From positions 25,829 through 89,828 of the forward strand of contig JAEWUO010000031.1 of the NCBI GenBank assembly GCA_023459335.1: a stretch of DNA of 64,000 nt. Direction: 5' to 3'. The notes under the pieces are model-generated. The model saw nothing but the letters and a program-made list of their open reading frames with translations, was not told where the DNA came from and made no database searches. Position numbers and translations under genes: made by a program. Positions 19,014 to 26,693 of this stretch are shown here, in pieces (within the stretch, counting starts at the first letter, position 1; each line of letters begins with the position of its first letter). This stretch comes from Bacillota bacterium (GTDB lineage Bacteria > Bacillota > Clostridia > Christensenellales > CAG-138).

Positions 19014-19754
19014 TTATGCCTTCGCCGCCTTAGCCGCGATGTCTTTCACCACTTCGCCTGCGAGGATAAACCCCGCGACGGGCGGTACGAACGAAACGCT
19101 GCCCGGCGTCTGCCGTTTTGCGTGGAGCGCCGACGCGCTTTGCCCGTCCGGTTCTTCGGCTATGGGTTTGATCGCCACCTCGCGGGAGTAGACGACCTTC
19201 AGAGACGGGATTCCCCGCGCTTTGAGTTCTTTTCGCACGACGCGCGCCAGCGGGCAGCCGGACGTGCGATAGATGTCCGAGACCTCAAAGCGTGTCGGAT
19301 CGAGTCGGTTACCCGCGCCCATCGCGCTGACAATCAGTACGCCTGCGGCATACGCGCGCTCGATCAACAGGAGTTTGCTCGAAACGGTGTCGATCGCGTC
19401 AACAATATAATCGAAGCGCGAAAGATCGATTTGCGCCGCATTTTCCGCGCCGTAAAAACACGCGTGCGCGGACACGGCGCAGCGCGGGTTGATGTCCAGA
19501 ATACGCTCTCGCATTACCTCGACTTTCGGTTTTCCGAGGGTGGAGTGCAGCGCGATCAGCTGACGGTTGATGTTGGAGAGGCAAACCGCGTCGTCGTCGA
19601 AGAGGTCGATGGCGCCGACGCCCGCGCGCGCGAGTGCCTCCGCGGCGAAACTGCCAACCCCGCCGATGCCAAACACGGCGACGCGCGCGGCCGCGAGCGC
19701 TTGCATCGCACGCGCGCCAAGAAGCAGCCTTTCCCGCGAAAATTCATCCGTCAT
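19014..19754 (-). CDS. tcdA: tRNA threonylcarbamoyladenosine dehydratase (TcdA/CsdL)
   Basis: An E1-like (ThiF/HesA) ATP-dependent enzyme that dehydrates t6A37 of tRNA to its cyclic form. The 246-residue protein starts MTDEFSRERLLLG and has the nucleotide-binding glycines FGIGGVGSFAAEALAR at about 28-43, then DLFDDD and SNINRQL, as in TcdA. The C-terminal part (SFVPPVAGFILAGEVV) is also typical. The start at 19754 was chosen over longer in-frame starts because it fits the family start and has AAGGGA upstream. It is divergent from the Rrf2 gene. Confidence 0.88.
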   Translation of the reverse strand: MTDEFSRERLLLGARAMQALAAARVAVFGIGGVGSFAAEALARAGVGAIDLFDDDAVCLSNINRQLIALHSTLGKPKVEVMRERILDINPRCAVSAHACFYGAENAAQIDLSRFDYIVDAIDTVSSKLLLIERAYAAGVLIVSAMGAGNRLDPTRFEVSDIYRTSGCPLARVVRKELKARGIPSLKVVYSREVAIKPIAEEPDGQSASALHAKRQTPGSVSFVPPVAGFILAGEVVKDIAAKAAKA

Positions 19755-19799
19755 AGTGAAAATCCCTTCATCCATCGTCTTTTCCGCCGGTACTCTGGC

Positions 19800-19828
19800 A
19801 TCATACCGCCGTTCCCGCGCGCCGTCAA
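19800..19828 (-). promoter_or_regulatory. Probable tcdA promoter
   Basis: Minus-strand TTGACG (19828-19823), 17 nt, TATGAT (19805-19800), directly upstream of tcdA. Confidence 0.6.
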
Positions 19829-19876
19829 CCGAGCGAATGATTGTGTAAAATAATATATGAAATTGAGCCGAATCTC

Positions 19877-19905
19877 TTGACACACTTTCCGATGTCATTT
19901 ATTAT
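19877..19905 (+). promoter_or_regulatory. Promoter of the Rrf2-family regulator gene
   Basis: TTGACA (19877-19882), 17 nt, TATTAT (19900-19905): near-consensus. A sequence shared with the cysK leader (TATAAAACATACTAAT, 19903-19918) overlaps the -10 box and the expected start of transcription. Confidence 0.75.
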
Positions 19906-19918
19906 AAAACATACTAAT
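19903..19918 (+). promoter_or_regulatory. Candidate Rrf2 operator, shared with cysK
   Basis: TATAAAACATACTAAT here and TATAAAACATATAAAT on the minus strand at 21443-21428 share the first 11 bases and differ at two of the last five. One overlaps the regulator promoter, the other lies just downstream of the cysK promoter, as expected for autoregulation and repression. AT-rich sequence could coincide by chance. Confidence 0.4.
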
Positions 19919-19945
19919 CTTATAGGAAAAGGAGACTCCGACGGT

Positions 19946-20392
19946 ATGCGAATCTCCGCGAAAGGGCGCTACGCGCTCGCGGCCATGATCAGCATGGCGC
20001 AGCAGTATTCGAGCGGCGAGTTCATCACGCTCATCAGCATCTCGGAAAGGCTCGATATCTCGAAGATCTACCTGGAGCAAGTATTCGCGCTGCTGAAACG
20101 GGGGGAACTCGTCACCTCGACAAAAGGCGCGCAGGGCGGCTATCAGCTCGCGCGCGTGCCGCGGCAGATCACCGCGCTGGATGTGCTGACGGCGGTGGAG
20201 ACCAGCCTGTTTGATAAAACCGAAGACACGGTAGCGGAAAAAGTGCCGGAAATCGAATTCGCCATGCGCTCCCGCGCGTTCGACCTGTTGGACGCTTCCG
20301 TATCGGACGCGCTGTCCCAAACGACGCTCGAAGACCTCGTCCACGCCGCCGAACGCCGCAGGGCGGACAGCGCGATGATGTTTTATATCTGA
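19946..20392 (+). CDS. Rrf2-family transcriptional regulator (CymR-like)
   Basis: A 148-residue DNA-binding regulator. The winged helix-turn-helix starts with MRISAKGRYALAAMISMAQ and continues ISERLDISKIYLEQVFALLKRGELV, followed by TKGAQGGYQLAR, all diagnostic for Rrf2. The protein has no cysteine, so it cannot bind an Fe-S cluster through Cys as IscR or NsrR do; this fits the CymR type, which regulates cysteine metabolism together with CysK. Convergent cysK, 67 bases away, supports that. The start at 19946 follows AAAAGGAGA. Confidence 0.85.
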   Translation: MRISAKGRYALAAMISMAQQYSSGEFITLISISERLDISKIYLEQVFALLKRGELVTSTKGAQGGYQLARVPRQITALDVLTAVETSLFDKTEDTVAEKVPEIEFAMRSRAFDLLDASVSDALSQTTLEDLVHAAERRRADSAMMFYI

Positions 20393-20407
20393 ATAAGACA
20401 CGATACG

Positions 20408-20437
20408 CAAAACGCCCGTCCTGCCGACGGGCGTTTC
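20408..20437. terminator. Bidirectional terminator between the Rrf2 gene and cysK
   Basis: AAACGCCCGTC (20410-20420) pairs perfectly with GACGGGCGTTT (20426-20436) around a 5-nt loop; T-rich on both sides. It serves the two convergent genes. Confidence 0.85.
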
Positions 20438-20459
20438 AATTGTTGGTTTCGCCCCGTTG

Positions 20460-21398
20460 TTACGCGAGGTCCGCAAACAGCGCGGTGGAAAGATACCGTT
20501 CGCCGGTATCCGGCAGGATGGCCACGATGGTCTTGCCCGCGTTTTCGGGGCGTTTTGCGAGTTCCGCCGCAGCCCAAACCGTCGCGCCGGAGGAAATGCC
20601 GACGAGCAGCCCTTCGCACACCGCAACTTCACGGCTCGCCGCGAACGCGTCCTCGTTTTTTACAGCGATGATTTCATCGTAAATTTTCGTATTCAGCACG
20701 CCCGGCACAAAACCCGCGCCGATGCCCTGAATCTTGTGCGGGCCGGGATTTCCGCCGGACAGCACAGGCGAATCCGCAGGTTCGACGACGACGACCCTCA
20801 CGTTCGGGTTTTTGCTCCTGAGATATTCGCCCACGCCGGTCACGGTGCCGCCCGTACCCGCGCCTGCGACGAAGATATCGACTTTGCCGTCCGTGTCATC
20901 CCAGATCTCCGGGCCGGTGGTCGCGCGGTGGATCGCGGGGTTCGCCGGATTTGAAAACTGCCCGGGGATGAACGAATGCGGAATCTGCGCGGCGAGTTCG
21001 TCCGCCTTTTCGATGGCGCCCTTCATGCCCTTTGCGCCTTCGGTCAGAACGATTTCCGCGCCGTAGGCCTTCATGAGAATTCGCCGCTCCACGCTCATGG
21101 TTTCCGGCATTGTGATAATCACGCGATAGCCGCGCGCCGCCGCGACGGAGGCAAGGCCGATGCCGGTGTTGCCGCTCGTGGGTTCGATGATCACGCTGCC
21201 CGGTTTGAGCGCGCCGCGCTGTTCCGCGTCGTCGATCATCGCCAGCGCGATGCGGTCCTTGACGCTTCCGCCGGGGTTGAAGTATTCCAGCTTCGCAACG
21301 ATCTTCGCCTTGAGGCCATGTTTCTTTTCATAATTGGAGAGCTCCAGAAGCGGGGTCTTTCCAATCAGTTCCGTCAGGCTCTTTGCAATCTTCTCCAT
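20460..21398 (-). CDS. cysK: Cysteine synthase A (O-acetylserine sulfhydrylase)
   Basis: PLP enzyme that makes cysteine from O-acetylserine and sulfide. The 312-residue protein shows the Schiff-base lysine K47 in NPGGSVKDRIA, the PTSGNTGIGLA substrate loop, and GAGTGGTVTGVGEYL for the PLP phosphate. The start ELIGKTPLLEL is typical. In B. subtilis-type Firmicutes CysK also partners CymR, and here a cysteine-free Rrf2 regulator is the convergent neighbour. AAAGGAGAG precedes the ATG. Confidence 0.95.
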   Translation of the reverse strand: MEKIAKSLTELIGKTPLLELSNYEKKHGLKAKIVAKLEYFNPGGSVKDRIALAMIDDAEQRGALKPGSVIIEPTSGNTGIGLASVAAARGYRVIITMPETMSVERRILMKAYGAEIVLTEGAKGMKGAIEKADELAAQIPHSFIPGQFSNPANPAIHRATTGPEIWDDTDGKVDIFVAGAGTGGTVTGVGEYLRSKNPNVRVVVVEPADSPVLSGGNPGPHKIQGIGAGFVPGVLNTKIYDEIIAVKNEDAFAASREVAVCEGLLVGISSGATVWAAAELAKRPENAGKTIVAILPDTGERYLSTALFADLA

Positions 21399-21427
21399 CG
21401 GGGTTGCTCTCCTTTATAACATACTTT

Positions 21428-21443
21428 ATTTATATGTTTTATA
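21428..21443 (-). promoter_or_regulatory. Candidate Rrf2 operator in the cysK leader
   Basis: Reads TATAAAACATATAAAT on the minus strand, matching the sequence at the regulator's own promoter (19903-19918). It lies between the presumed start of transcription and the ribosome site. Confidence 0.4.
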
Positions 21444-21450
21444 TATTATT

Positions 21451-21479
21451 ACTCTATCCGAAAAAAGCCGGTTTGTCAA
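21451..21479 (-). promoter_or_regulatory. Probable cysK promoter
   Basis: Minus-strand TTGACA (21479-21474), 17 nt, TAGAGT (21456-21451). The -10 is weak but the -35 is perfect. Confidence 0.55.
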
Positions 21480-21517
21480 GCGTATTATTCCAAAGATAGA
21501 TCTCAGGAAAAGTGCTG

Positions 21518-22438
21518 TTATTCCGCGGAAAACGGCTCGATCCAGACCTTCATACGCCCGCCGCAGACCATGCCTTCCTCCTCGGCGACGTCGTTCGACA
21601 TATCGAGCGAAACGAGCCGCGCTTTCCCCGAGCGCAATGTTTCCAGCGCGTGATGAACGATCTCGTGCTCGCCGCAGCCGCCGCCGACGGTGCCGACGAT
21701 GCCGCCAAGCCAGTTCACCGCCATGACCGCGCCGGGCGGCACCGGCGCAGACCCGCTTTTTTCCACCACGACGGCGAGCGCGCACGGTTCTTTGTCCGAA
21801 AGCAAATAGGCCAGCAGCTCCGGCTCCTGCGAAGCGAGCGCAAGGCGTTCCGCTTCTCTCTCCGCGCTTTTGCTGCTGCGCTGCTGAATCAGCTCCGCGA
21901 GGATGGAGATAGCGATCTCCTTCGGCGTCTCCGCACCGATCGGCAGTCCGATCGGCGTATGCACGAGGTCGATCCTGTTCCGGTCGTACCCTTCTTCTTC
22001 CAGCATTTTAAACAGCTCTATCGTCCGCCGCCGAGAGCCGATGAGCCCCAGATAGCGAGGCATCACGCCGGTAAAGAGCTCCCGCAGGCAGACCGCGTCG
22101 TAACGGTGGCCGCGCGTGATCACGCAGACGAAGTCAAAGCGCGTGATGGAAAGCTCCCGAATCGCATTGACGAACGAATCGCAAACCACCCGGCCCGCCT
22201 CTGGAAAACGCTGCGCGTTGGCAAAACTCGGGCGGTCGTCCGCCACGATGACGTCGAACTCCAGATCGGCGGCATAGCGGCAGAGCGGCTGGGAAACATG
22301 CCCCCCGCCGAGCAGAATCAGCCGCTGCGGCGGCAGAAACGCGCGCGTATAGATTTTTTCCGCGCCGCGATCGTCCCGCGCGGTGAAGATCAGTTCCGCG
22401 GGCGCGCCGCCTTTCATGGCGAGGTTGACAACACGCAT
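21518..22438 (-). CDS. XdhC/CoxI-family protein with reversed domain order
   Basis: XdhC-type proteins help mature molybdenum hydroxylases by binding and sulfurating the cofactor. The usual order is an N-terminal CoxI/XdhC domain followed by a Rossmann domain. Here the Rossmann domain comes first (about residues 38-190: LILLGGGHVSQPLCRYAA, VVADDRPSFANAQRFP, VITRGHRYDAVCL, YLGLIGSRRR, TPIGLPIGAETP), and the CoxI-type segment follows (about 225-300: VVEKSGSAPVPPGAVMAV, GIVGTVGGGCGEHEIVHHALE). The 306-residue total is near normal. AGGAGG precedes the ATG, 90 bases after the tex stop, so it is probably cotranscribed with tex. No molybdenum hydroxylase is in the window. Confidence 0.8.
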   Translation of the reverse strand: MRVVNLAMKGGAPAELIFTARDDRGAEKIYTRAFLPPQRLILLGGGHVSQPLCRYAADLEFDVIVADDRPSFANAQRFPEAGRVVCDSFVNAIRELSITRFDFVCVITRGHRYDAVCLRELFTGVMPRYLGLIGSRRRTIELFKMLEEEGYDRNRIDLVHTPIGLPIGAETPKEIAISILAELIQQRSSKSAEREAERLALASQEPELLAYLLSDKEPCALAVVVEKSGSAPVPPGAVMAVNWLGGIVGTVGGGCGEHEIVHHALETLRSGKARLVSLDMSNDVAEEEGMVCGGRMKVWIEPFSAE

Positions 22439-22454
22439 GGTTTTTCCTCCTGCC

Positions 22455-22586
22455 GGATCGGCCGGTCAGCTTTCGCTTTTTACCTGTTTCATTGAGAGCG
22501 AGATCCGCTTTTTCGACGGATCGGCCGGTCAACTTTCGCTTTTTACCTGTTTCATTGAGAGCGAGATCCGCTTTTTCGACGGATCG
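22455..22586 (-). repeat. 63-bp tandem duplication of the tex 3' end
   Basis: The unit at 22518-22580 (last codons DPSKKRISLSMKQVKSES, stop and CCGGCC) is repeated at 22455-22517 with one visible difference (AGT/AGC serine codon before the stop). A six-base start of the next unit follows on each side. The extra copy lies in the tex-xdhC spacer and leaves both genes intact. Confidence 0.95.
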
Positions 22587-24688
22587 ACTCCCAGCACGAC
22601 CACCTGGACGACATCCCCGATGGACACCACTTCGGACGGGTGTTTGATGAAACGGTTGACGAGTTCGGAGATATGCACGAGCCCGTCCTGATGCACGCCG
22701 ATGTCGACGAATACGCCGAAGTCGATCACGTTCCGCACGATTCCCGTGAGGACCATTCCGGGCACGAGGTCGTCCATGTCCATCACGTCCGTGCGCAGCA
22801 CGGGCTTGGGCAGTTCGTCCCGAGGGTCGCGGCCTGGTTTGAGCAGTTCCTTGACCACGTCCCGGAGCGTCGGCAGGCCGACGCCGCACTCCGCGGCGAG
22901 CCTGCTTTCCCCAAACTGCTTCACCCGGTTCGGCAGTTCCGCGATTTTACCCGCCGAAACATCCGAAAGCGAATAGCCAGTCAGGGACAGGAGCTTCTCC
23001 GCCGCGGCGTAGCTCTCCGGATGCACGCCTGTGTTGTCGAACACCAGCTTGCTCTCCGGCACGCGCAGAAACCCCGCGCATTGTTCGAACGCCTTGGGCC
23101 CCATCTTCGGCACCTTCATGAGCTGCTTCCTGCCGGAAAACGCACCGTATTCCTCGCGGTAGGCGACGATGTTTTTCGCGAGCGTCTCGTTCAGGCCCGC
23201 AACCTGCTTTAAAAGCGAGGGCGAAGCGGTGTTCACGTCCACGCCCACGGCGTTGACGCAGTCCTCCACCACGCCTTCCAGAGTTTCGGTCAGACGTTTT
23301 TGCGGCATGTCATGCTGATATTGTCCGACGCCGATGGCTTTCGGGTCGATCTTGACCAGCTCCGCAAGCGGGTCCTGCAAGCGCCGCGCGATCGATACCG
23401 CGGAGCGCAGGTTCACGTCGTACTGCGGAAACTCCTGAGCCGCGAGCTTGCTGGCGGAGTAGACGGAAGCGCCCGCCTCGCTGACGATCATATAACTCAC
23501 ACCGCGATTCCTGGCGATGAGTTCCACGGTCATCTGCTCCGTTTCGCGGGAGGCGGTGCCGTTGCCGATAGCGATATGCTCCACCACATGTTTTTTTACC
23601 AGCGCTTCCAGCTTCTCGATGGCTTCCTCCTTCTGCCGTTCGCCGAAAGTAGGATAGACCACGGCCGTGTCGAGCACTTTGCCGGTTCCGCTGACCACCG
23701 CGACTTTACAGCCGTTTCGGTAACCGGGATCGAGTCCCATGGTCACATGCCCCTTGACGGGCGGCTGGAGAAGAAGCGGCTTGAGGTTGAGCGCAAAGTT
23801 ATGGATCGCACCTTCGTTGGCGAGGTCGGTCAGCGCGGCGCGCGTCTCCCGCTCGATCGAAGGAAAGATCAGGCGGTCGTAGGCGTCCTCCGCCGCGTCC
23901 TCTACGAGTTTAGTCGCGGAAGATCCCGGCTTGACGACGGCGCGTTTGACCGCGCCGACTGCTAGATCCCGCTCCAGATTCAGATTCACCTTAAGAAAAC
24001 CCTCTTTTTCACCGCGGTTGATCGCGAGGATCTGGTGGCTCTGGAGCCTGCCGACCGGCTGGTCGAACTGATAATAAAGCCGGTAGACGGAGTCCTCCTC
24101 CTTGGCGGCGGCGGAACCGATTTTTGCGCTCTTCGCAATCGCGTCCCGCAGTTTCTGACGGATGCCCGCATCGTCGGATACCGCTTCCGCGATGATGTCG
24201 GACGCGCCGGCGAGCGCTTCTTCGACCGTATTCACGCCTTTTTCCGGATCGATATACGCCTCCGCGAGCGTTTCCGGCGCAGGAAGGTTCCGCTCCTGCG
24301 AAAAGATTTGATTTGCCAGCGGCTCCAGCCCTTTCTCTTTCGCCACGGTCGCGCGGGTACGGCGCTTTTGTTTGTATGGACGGTAGAGGTCCTCGAGTAC
24401 AGCGAGGGTTTTCGCCTCGTCGATCTGTTTTGCCAGTTCGTCCGTGAGCTTATCCTGCGCGGCAATCGAGTTTCTAATCTCTTCCCGCCGCTCGGCGAGG
24501 CTGCGCAGGTAGCCGAGCCGGTCTTCGAGGTTTCTTAAAACGGTATCGTCCATCGCGCCGTGCGCTTCCTTGCGGTACCGCGCGATGAACGGGATCGTAT
24601 ACCCTTCGTCGATGAGATCAACAACGTTTTTCACGTGCGCTTCGCTTTGGTTGAGTTCTCTTGCGAGGATCTGAATCTGCGTTTCCAT
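22529..24688 (-). CDS. tex: Tex-family RNA-binding protein with S1 domain
   Basis: A 719-residue cytoplasmic protein of the Tex/Spt6-like family. In order: N-terminal helical region (IARELNQSEAHVKNV, IPFIARYRKEAHGAMDD), a YqgF-like RNase H fold (MGLDPGYRNGCKVAVV, about 320-440), helix-hairpin-helix repeats (VDVNTASPSLLKQVAGL, about 495-560), and a C-terminal S1 domain (GMVLTGIVRNVIDFGVFVDIG, about 640-715). Family members bind nucleic acids and affect transcription or ribosome function; the precise role is not settled. The final 21 codons are duplicated downstream. Confidence 0.95.
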   Translation of the reverse strand: METQIQILARELNQSEAHVKNVVDLIDEGYTIPFIARYRKEAHGAMDDTVLRNLEDRLGYLRSLAERREEIRNSIAAQDKLTDELAKQIDEAKTLAVLEDLYRPYKQKRRTRATVAKEKGLEPLANQIFSQERNLPAPETLAEAYIDPEKGVNTVEEALAGASDIIAEAVSDDAGIRQKLRDAIAKSAKIGSAAAKEEDSVYRLYYQFDQPVGRLQSHQILAINRGEKEGFLKVNLNLERDLAVGAVKRAVVKPGSSATKLVEDAAEDAYDRLIFPSIERETRAALTDLANEGAIHNFALNLKPLLLQPPVKGHVTMGLDPGYRNGCKVAVVSGTGKVLDTAVVYPTFGERQKEEAIEKLEALVKKHVVEHIAIGNGTASRETEQMTVELIARNRGVSYMIVSEAGASVYSASKLAAQEFPQYDVNLRSAVSIARRLQDPLAELVKIDPKAIGVGQYQHDMPQKRLTETLEGVVEDCVNAVGVDVNTASPSLLKQVAGLNETLAKNIVAYREEYGAFSGRKQLMKVPKMGPKAFEQCAGFLRVPESKLVFDNTGVHPESYAAAEKLLSLTGYSLSDVSAGKIAELPNRVKQFGESRLAAECGVGLPTLRDVVKELLKPGRDPRDELPKPVLRTDVMDMDDLVPGMVLTGIVRNVIDFGVFVDIGVHQDGLVHISELVNRFIKHPSEVVSIGDVVQVVVLGVDPSKKRISLSMKQVKSES

Positions 24689-24788
24689 GTATGCTCCTTG
24701 TTTCCGCGCGGGTTTCCAGCCCGTACGGTTTTTCCGCGCACTGTCTGATCGATTGTGCGTATGGTTATTCTACCATAAACGAATCCCG

Positions 24789-24827
24789 CTCGGAAAAAAA
24801 TAAGCGCGCGAACCCGGCTCACGCGCT
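24789..24827 (-). terminator. Terminator after the EAL-domain gene
   Basis: On the minus strand AAGCGCG and CGCGCTT form the stem around about 13 nt, followed by ATTTTTTT. It lies directly downstream of the stop at 24844. Confidence 0.75.
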
Positions 24828-24843
24828 TTGGCAAAAAAGGCCT

Positions 24844-26589
24844 TCAGTCGCTCAGCTTGCCTTCGATAAAGCACTTCAAATCACGCAGAGGCATCGGTTT
24901 TGCCTCAAAAAAGCCCTGCACGCGCTCGCATCCCGCTTCAAGCACAAACGCGAGCTGTTCCTGCGTTTCGACCCCCTCGGCTACGATCTCCGCCCCGAAC
25001 ATATGCCCGAGGCGCACCATCGTCTCCGTCAGCGAGCCCGAACGCGGATCCTGTACAAACGATTTGTCGATCTTGAGCGTCGTGATCTCCAGGTCCTTGA
25101 TATGGCTGAGCGAGGAATACCCCGTTCCAAAGTCGTCCAGTGCGATTCGAATGCCTTTTTCGTGCAGAGCGTTGAGCTTCTCAATGACGCTCATCTCGCG
25201 GTTGAGCAGGACCGACTCCGTCACTTCCAGTTCCAGCTGCTCGGGCGGCAGGCAGGTTTCCGCGAGCGTATTATACACAAGGTCGGAAAACCCCTCCGTG
25301 GCAAGCTGCACGCCGGATACGTTGACCGCCATGAAAAAATCCGTATGGTATTGGTCGTTGATCTGGCGCAGCGTCCTGCAGGCCGTTTTCAGCACCCACG
25401 CGCCGAGCGGCAGAATCAGCCTGCTCTCCTCCGCCACGCCGATGAACTCCAGCGGCGAAGGATTATGCAGACCGGCGTTATGCCACCGCAGCAGCGCTTC
25501 AAACCCCAGCGGGCGGCCGGTCGATGTCTTCACCTGCGGCTGAAAAAACAGTTCAAATTCCTTGTGCTCCAGCGCTTTGGGCAGTTCGTTGCGGATCTTT
25601 GTACGACGCAGCAGTTTCTGCGCAATCAGCTCGTTGAAAAATACGGTGTTCAGCCCGCTTTTTTTTGCCTGATAGAGCGCGAGGTTCGCCTTCATGATCA
25701 GCTCGTCGCGCGAGGTCCCGTCCTTCGGATAACAGGATACTCCGCAGGTTGCGGAAATCATAAAATTGTTTCCCTCGATCTCTACCGGCGCGCGGATCGC
25801 CTTATGAACCCGCGCGAGCGTCTTCTGCGTACGCTGTGTGTCACATGAGGAAGGAAGCAGCAGCACGATATCGGTACCCGTCATGCTATAGACCGTATCC
25901 TCCACGGAACAGAGATCGCGGACCCGCTGCGCGACTGCGTGCATGATCTGATCGCTGAGCATGCTGCCGTATGACGCAAGGATTTCCGCCAGGTTGTCCG
26001 GCGTAAAGATTGCGACCGAGAAGTGCTGCTTCTCGCATATGGATTCAATCTCGTGAAACGATTCATAAAGGCAGGCGCGGTTCGGCAGGCCAGTAATCGG
26101 TTCCTCGTGCGAAAGGCGATAGTTTTCATCCTGCTGCGCTTTGAGTTTCTCCGCGGTTTGTAATAACGATTCCCGTTCGCGCACGAATTGGGATACGTCG
26201 GTAATCGTGATCGCAAAATGGTCCGGATTTGGCGAATAGACGCGCGCGTTAAACCATTTGTCAAACGCCGCCGCATACTCCGTAAGCTGTTCGGAAACGC
26301 CGGTTTTCGCGACGCGGCCGAAGCACTCGATCCAGTAACTCTCCGTCAGCGGATAGACGCTCATCACATTTTTGCCGATGACATCAGCCCGCTTTTTCCC
26401 CGTTTCCTGTTCGAAGGTTTGATTCACAGCAAGAAAGATACAGTCCACCGGACGCGCGTTTTCATCATAGACCATGCGATGGTAGGAAAACGGGCTGATC
26501 ATGTTTTCCAGCAGCAGGATCAGTTCGTCCTTGGTTATGTTCTGTTCGGAAAAAAAGAAAAGATCTGACGCTTTGCCGGCTTGTCTCAT
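24844..26589 (-). CDS. PAS-GGDEF(degenerate)-EAL cyclic-di-GMP phosphodiesterase
   Basis: A 581-residue cytoplasmic protein. Residues about 15-125 resemble a PAS sensor, followed by a short coiled coil. The GGDEF domain starts at SHEEPITGLPNRACLYE, but the catalytic motif reads TGTDI instead of GGDEF, so cyclase activity is unlikely. The EAL domain is intact: GFEALLRW, NVSG, LEVTES, DDFGTGYSS, KIDKSFV, AEGVET and QGFFEAKP are all present, so it should hydrolyse c-di-GMP. It lies 104 bases downstream of a diguanylate cyclase gene. The start at 26589 has AAAGGGAAA upstream; longer in-frame starts overlap the cyclase gene. Confidence 0.9.
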   Translation of the reverse strand: MRQAGKASDLFFFSEQNITKDELILLLENMISPFSYHRMVYDENARPVDCIFLAVNQTFEQETGKKRADVIGKNVMSVYPLTESYWIECFGRVAKTGVSEQLTEYAAAFDKWFNARVYSPNPDHFAITITDVSQFVRERESLLQTAEKLKAQQDENYRLSHEEPITGLPNRACLYESFHEIESICEKQHFSVAIFTPDNLAEILASYGSMLSDQIMHAVAQRVRDLCSVEDTVYSMTGTDIVLLLPSSCDTQRTQKTLARVHKAIRAPVEIEGNNFMISATCGVSCYPKDGTSRDELIMKANLALYQAKKSGLNTVFFNELIAQKLLRRTKIRNELPKALEHKEFELFFQPQVKTSTGRPLGFEALLRWHNAGLHNPSPLEFIGVAEESRLILPLGAWVLKTACRTLRQINDQYHTDFFMAVNVSGVQLATEGFSDLVYNTLAETCLPPEQLELEVTESVLLNREMSVIEKLNALHEKGIRIALDDFGTGYSSLSHIKDLEITTLKIDKSFVQDPRSGSLTETMVRLGHMFGAEIVAEGVETQEQLAFVLEAGCERVQGFFEAKPMPLRDLKCFIEGKLSD

Positions 26590-26693
26590 ACATTTTCCCT
26601 TTCTTTGGGTACAATGTCTGTGCCGTAACGAATCGGCCAAGGCGGATTTCGGCTTGTTCGGAGTCAACACGCGGCATTTGCGCCGCTCCGGAC

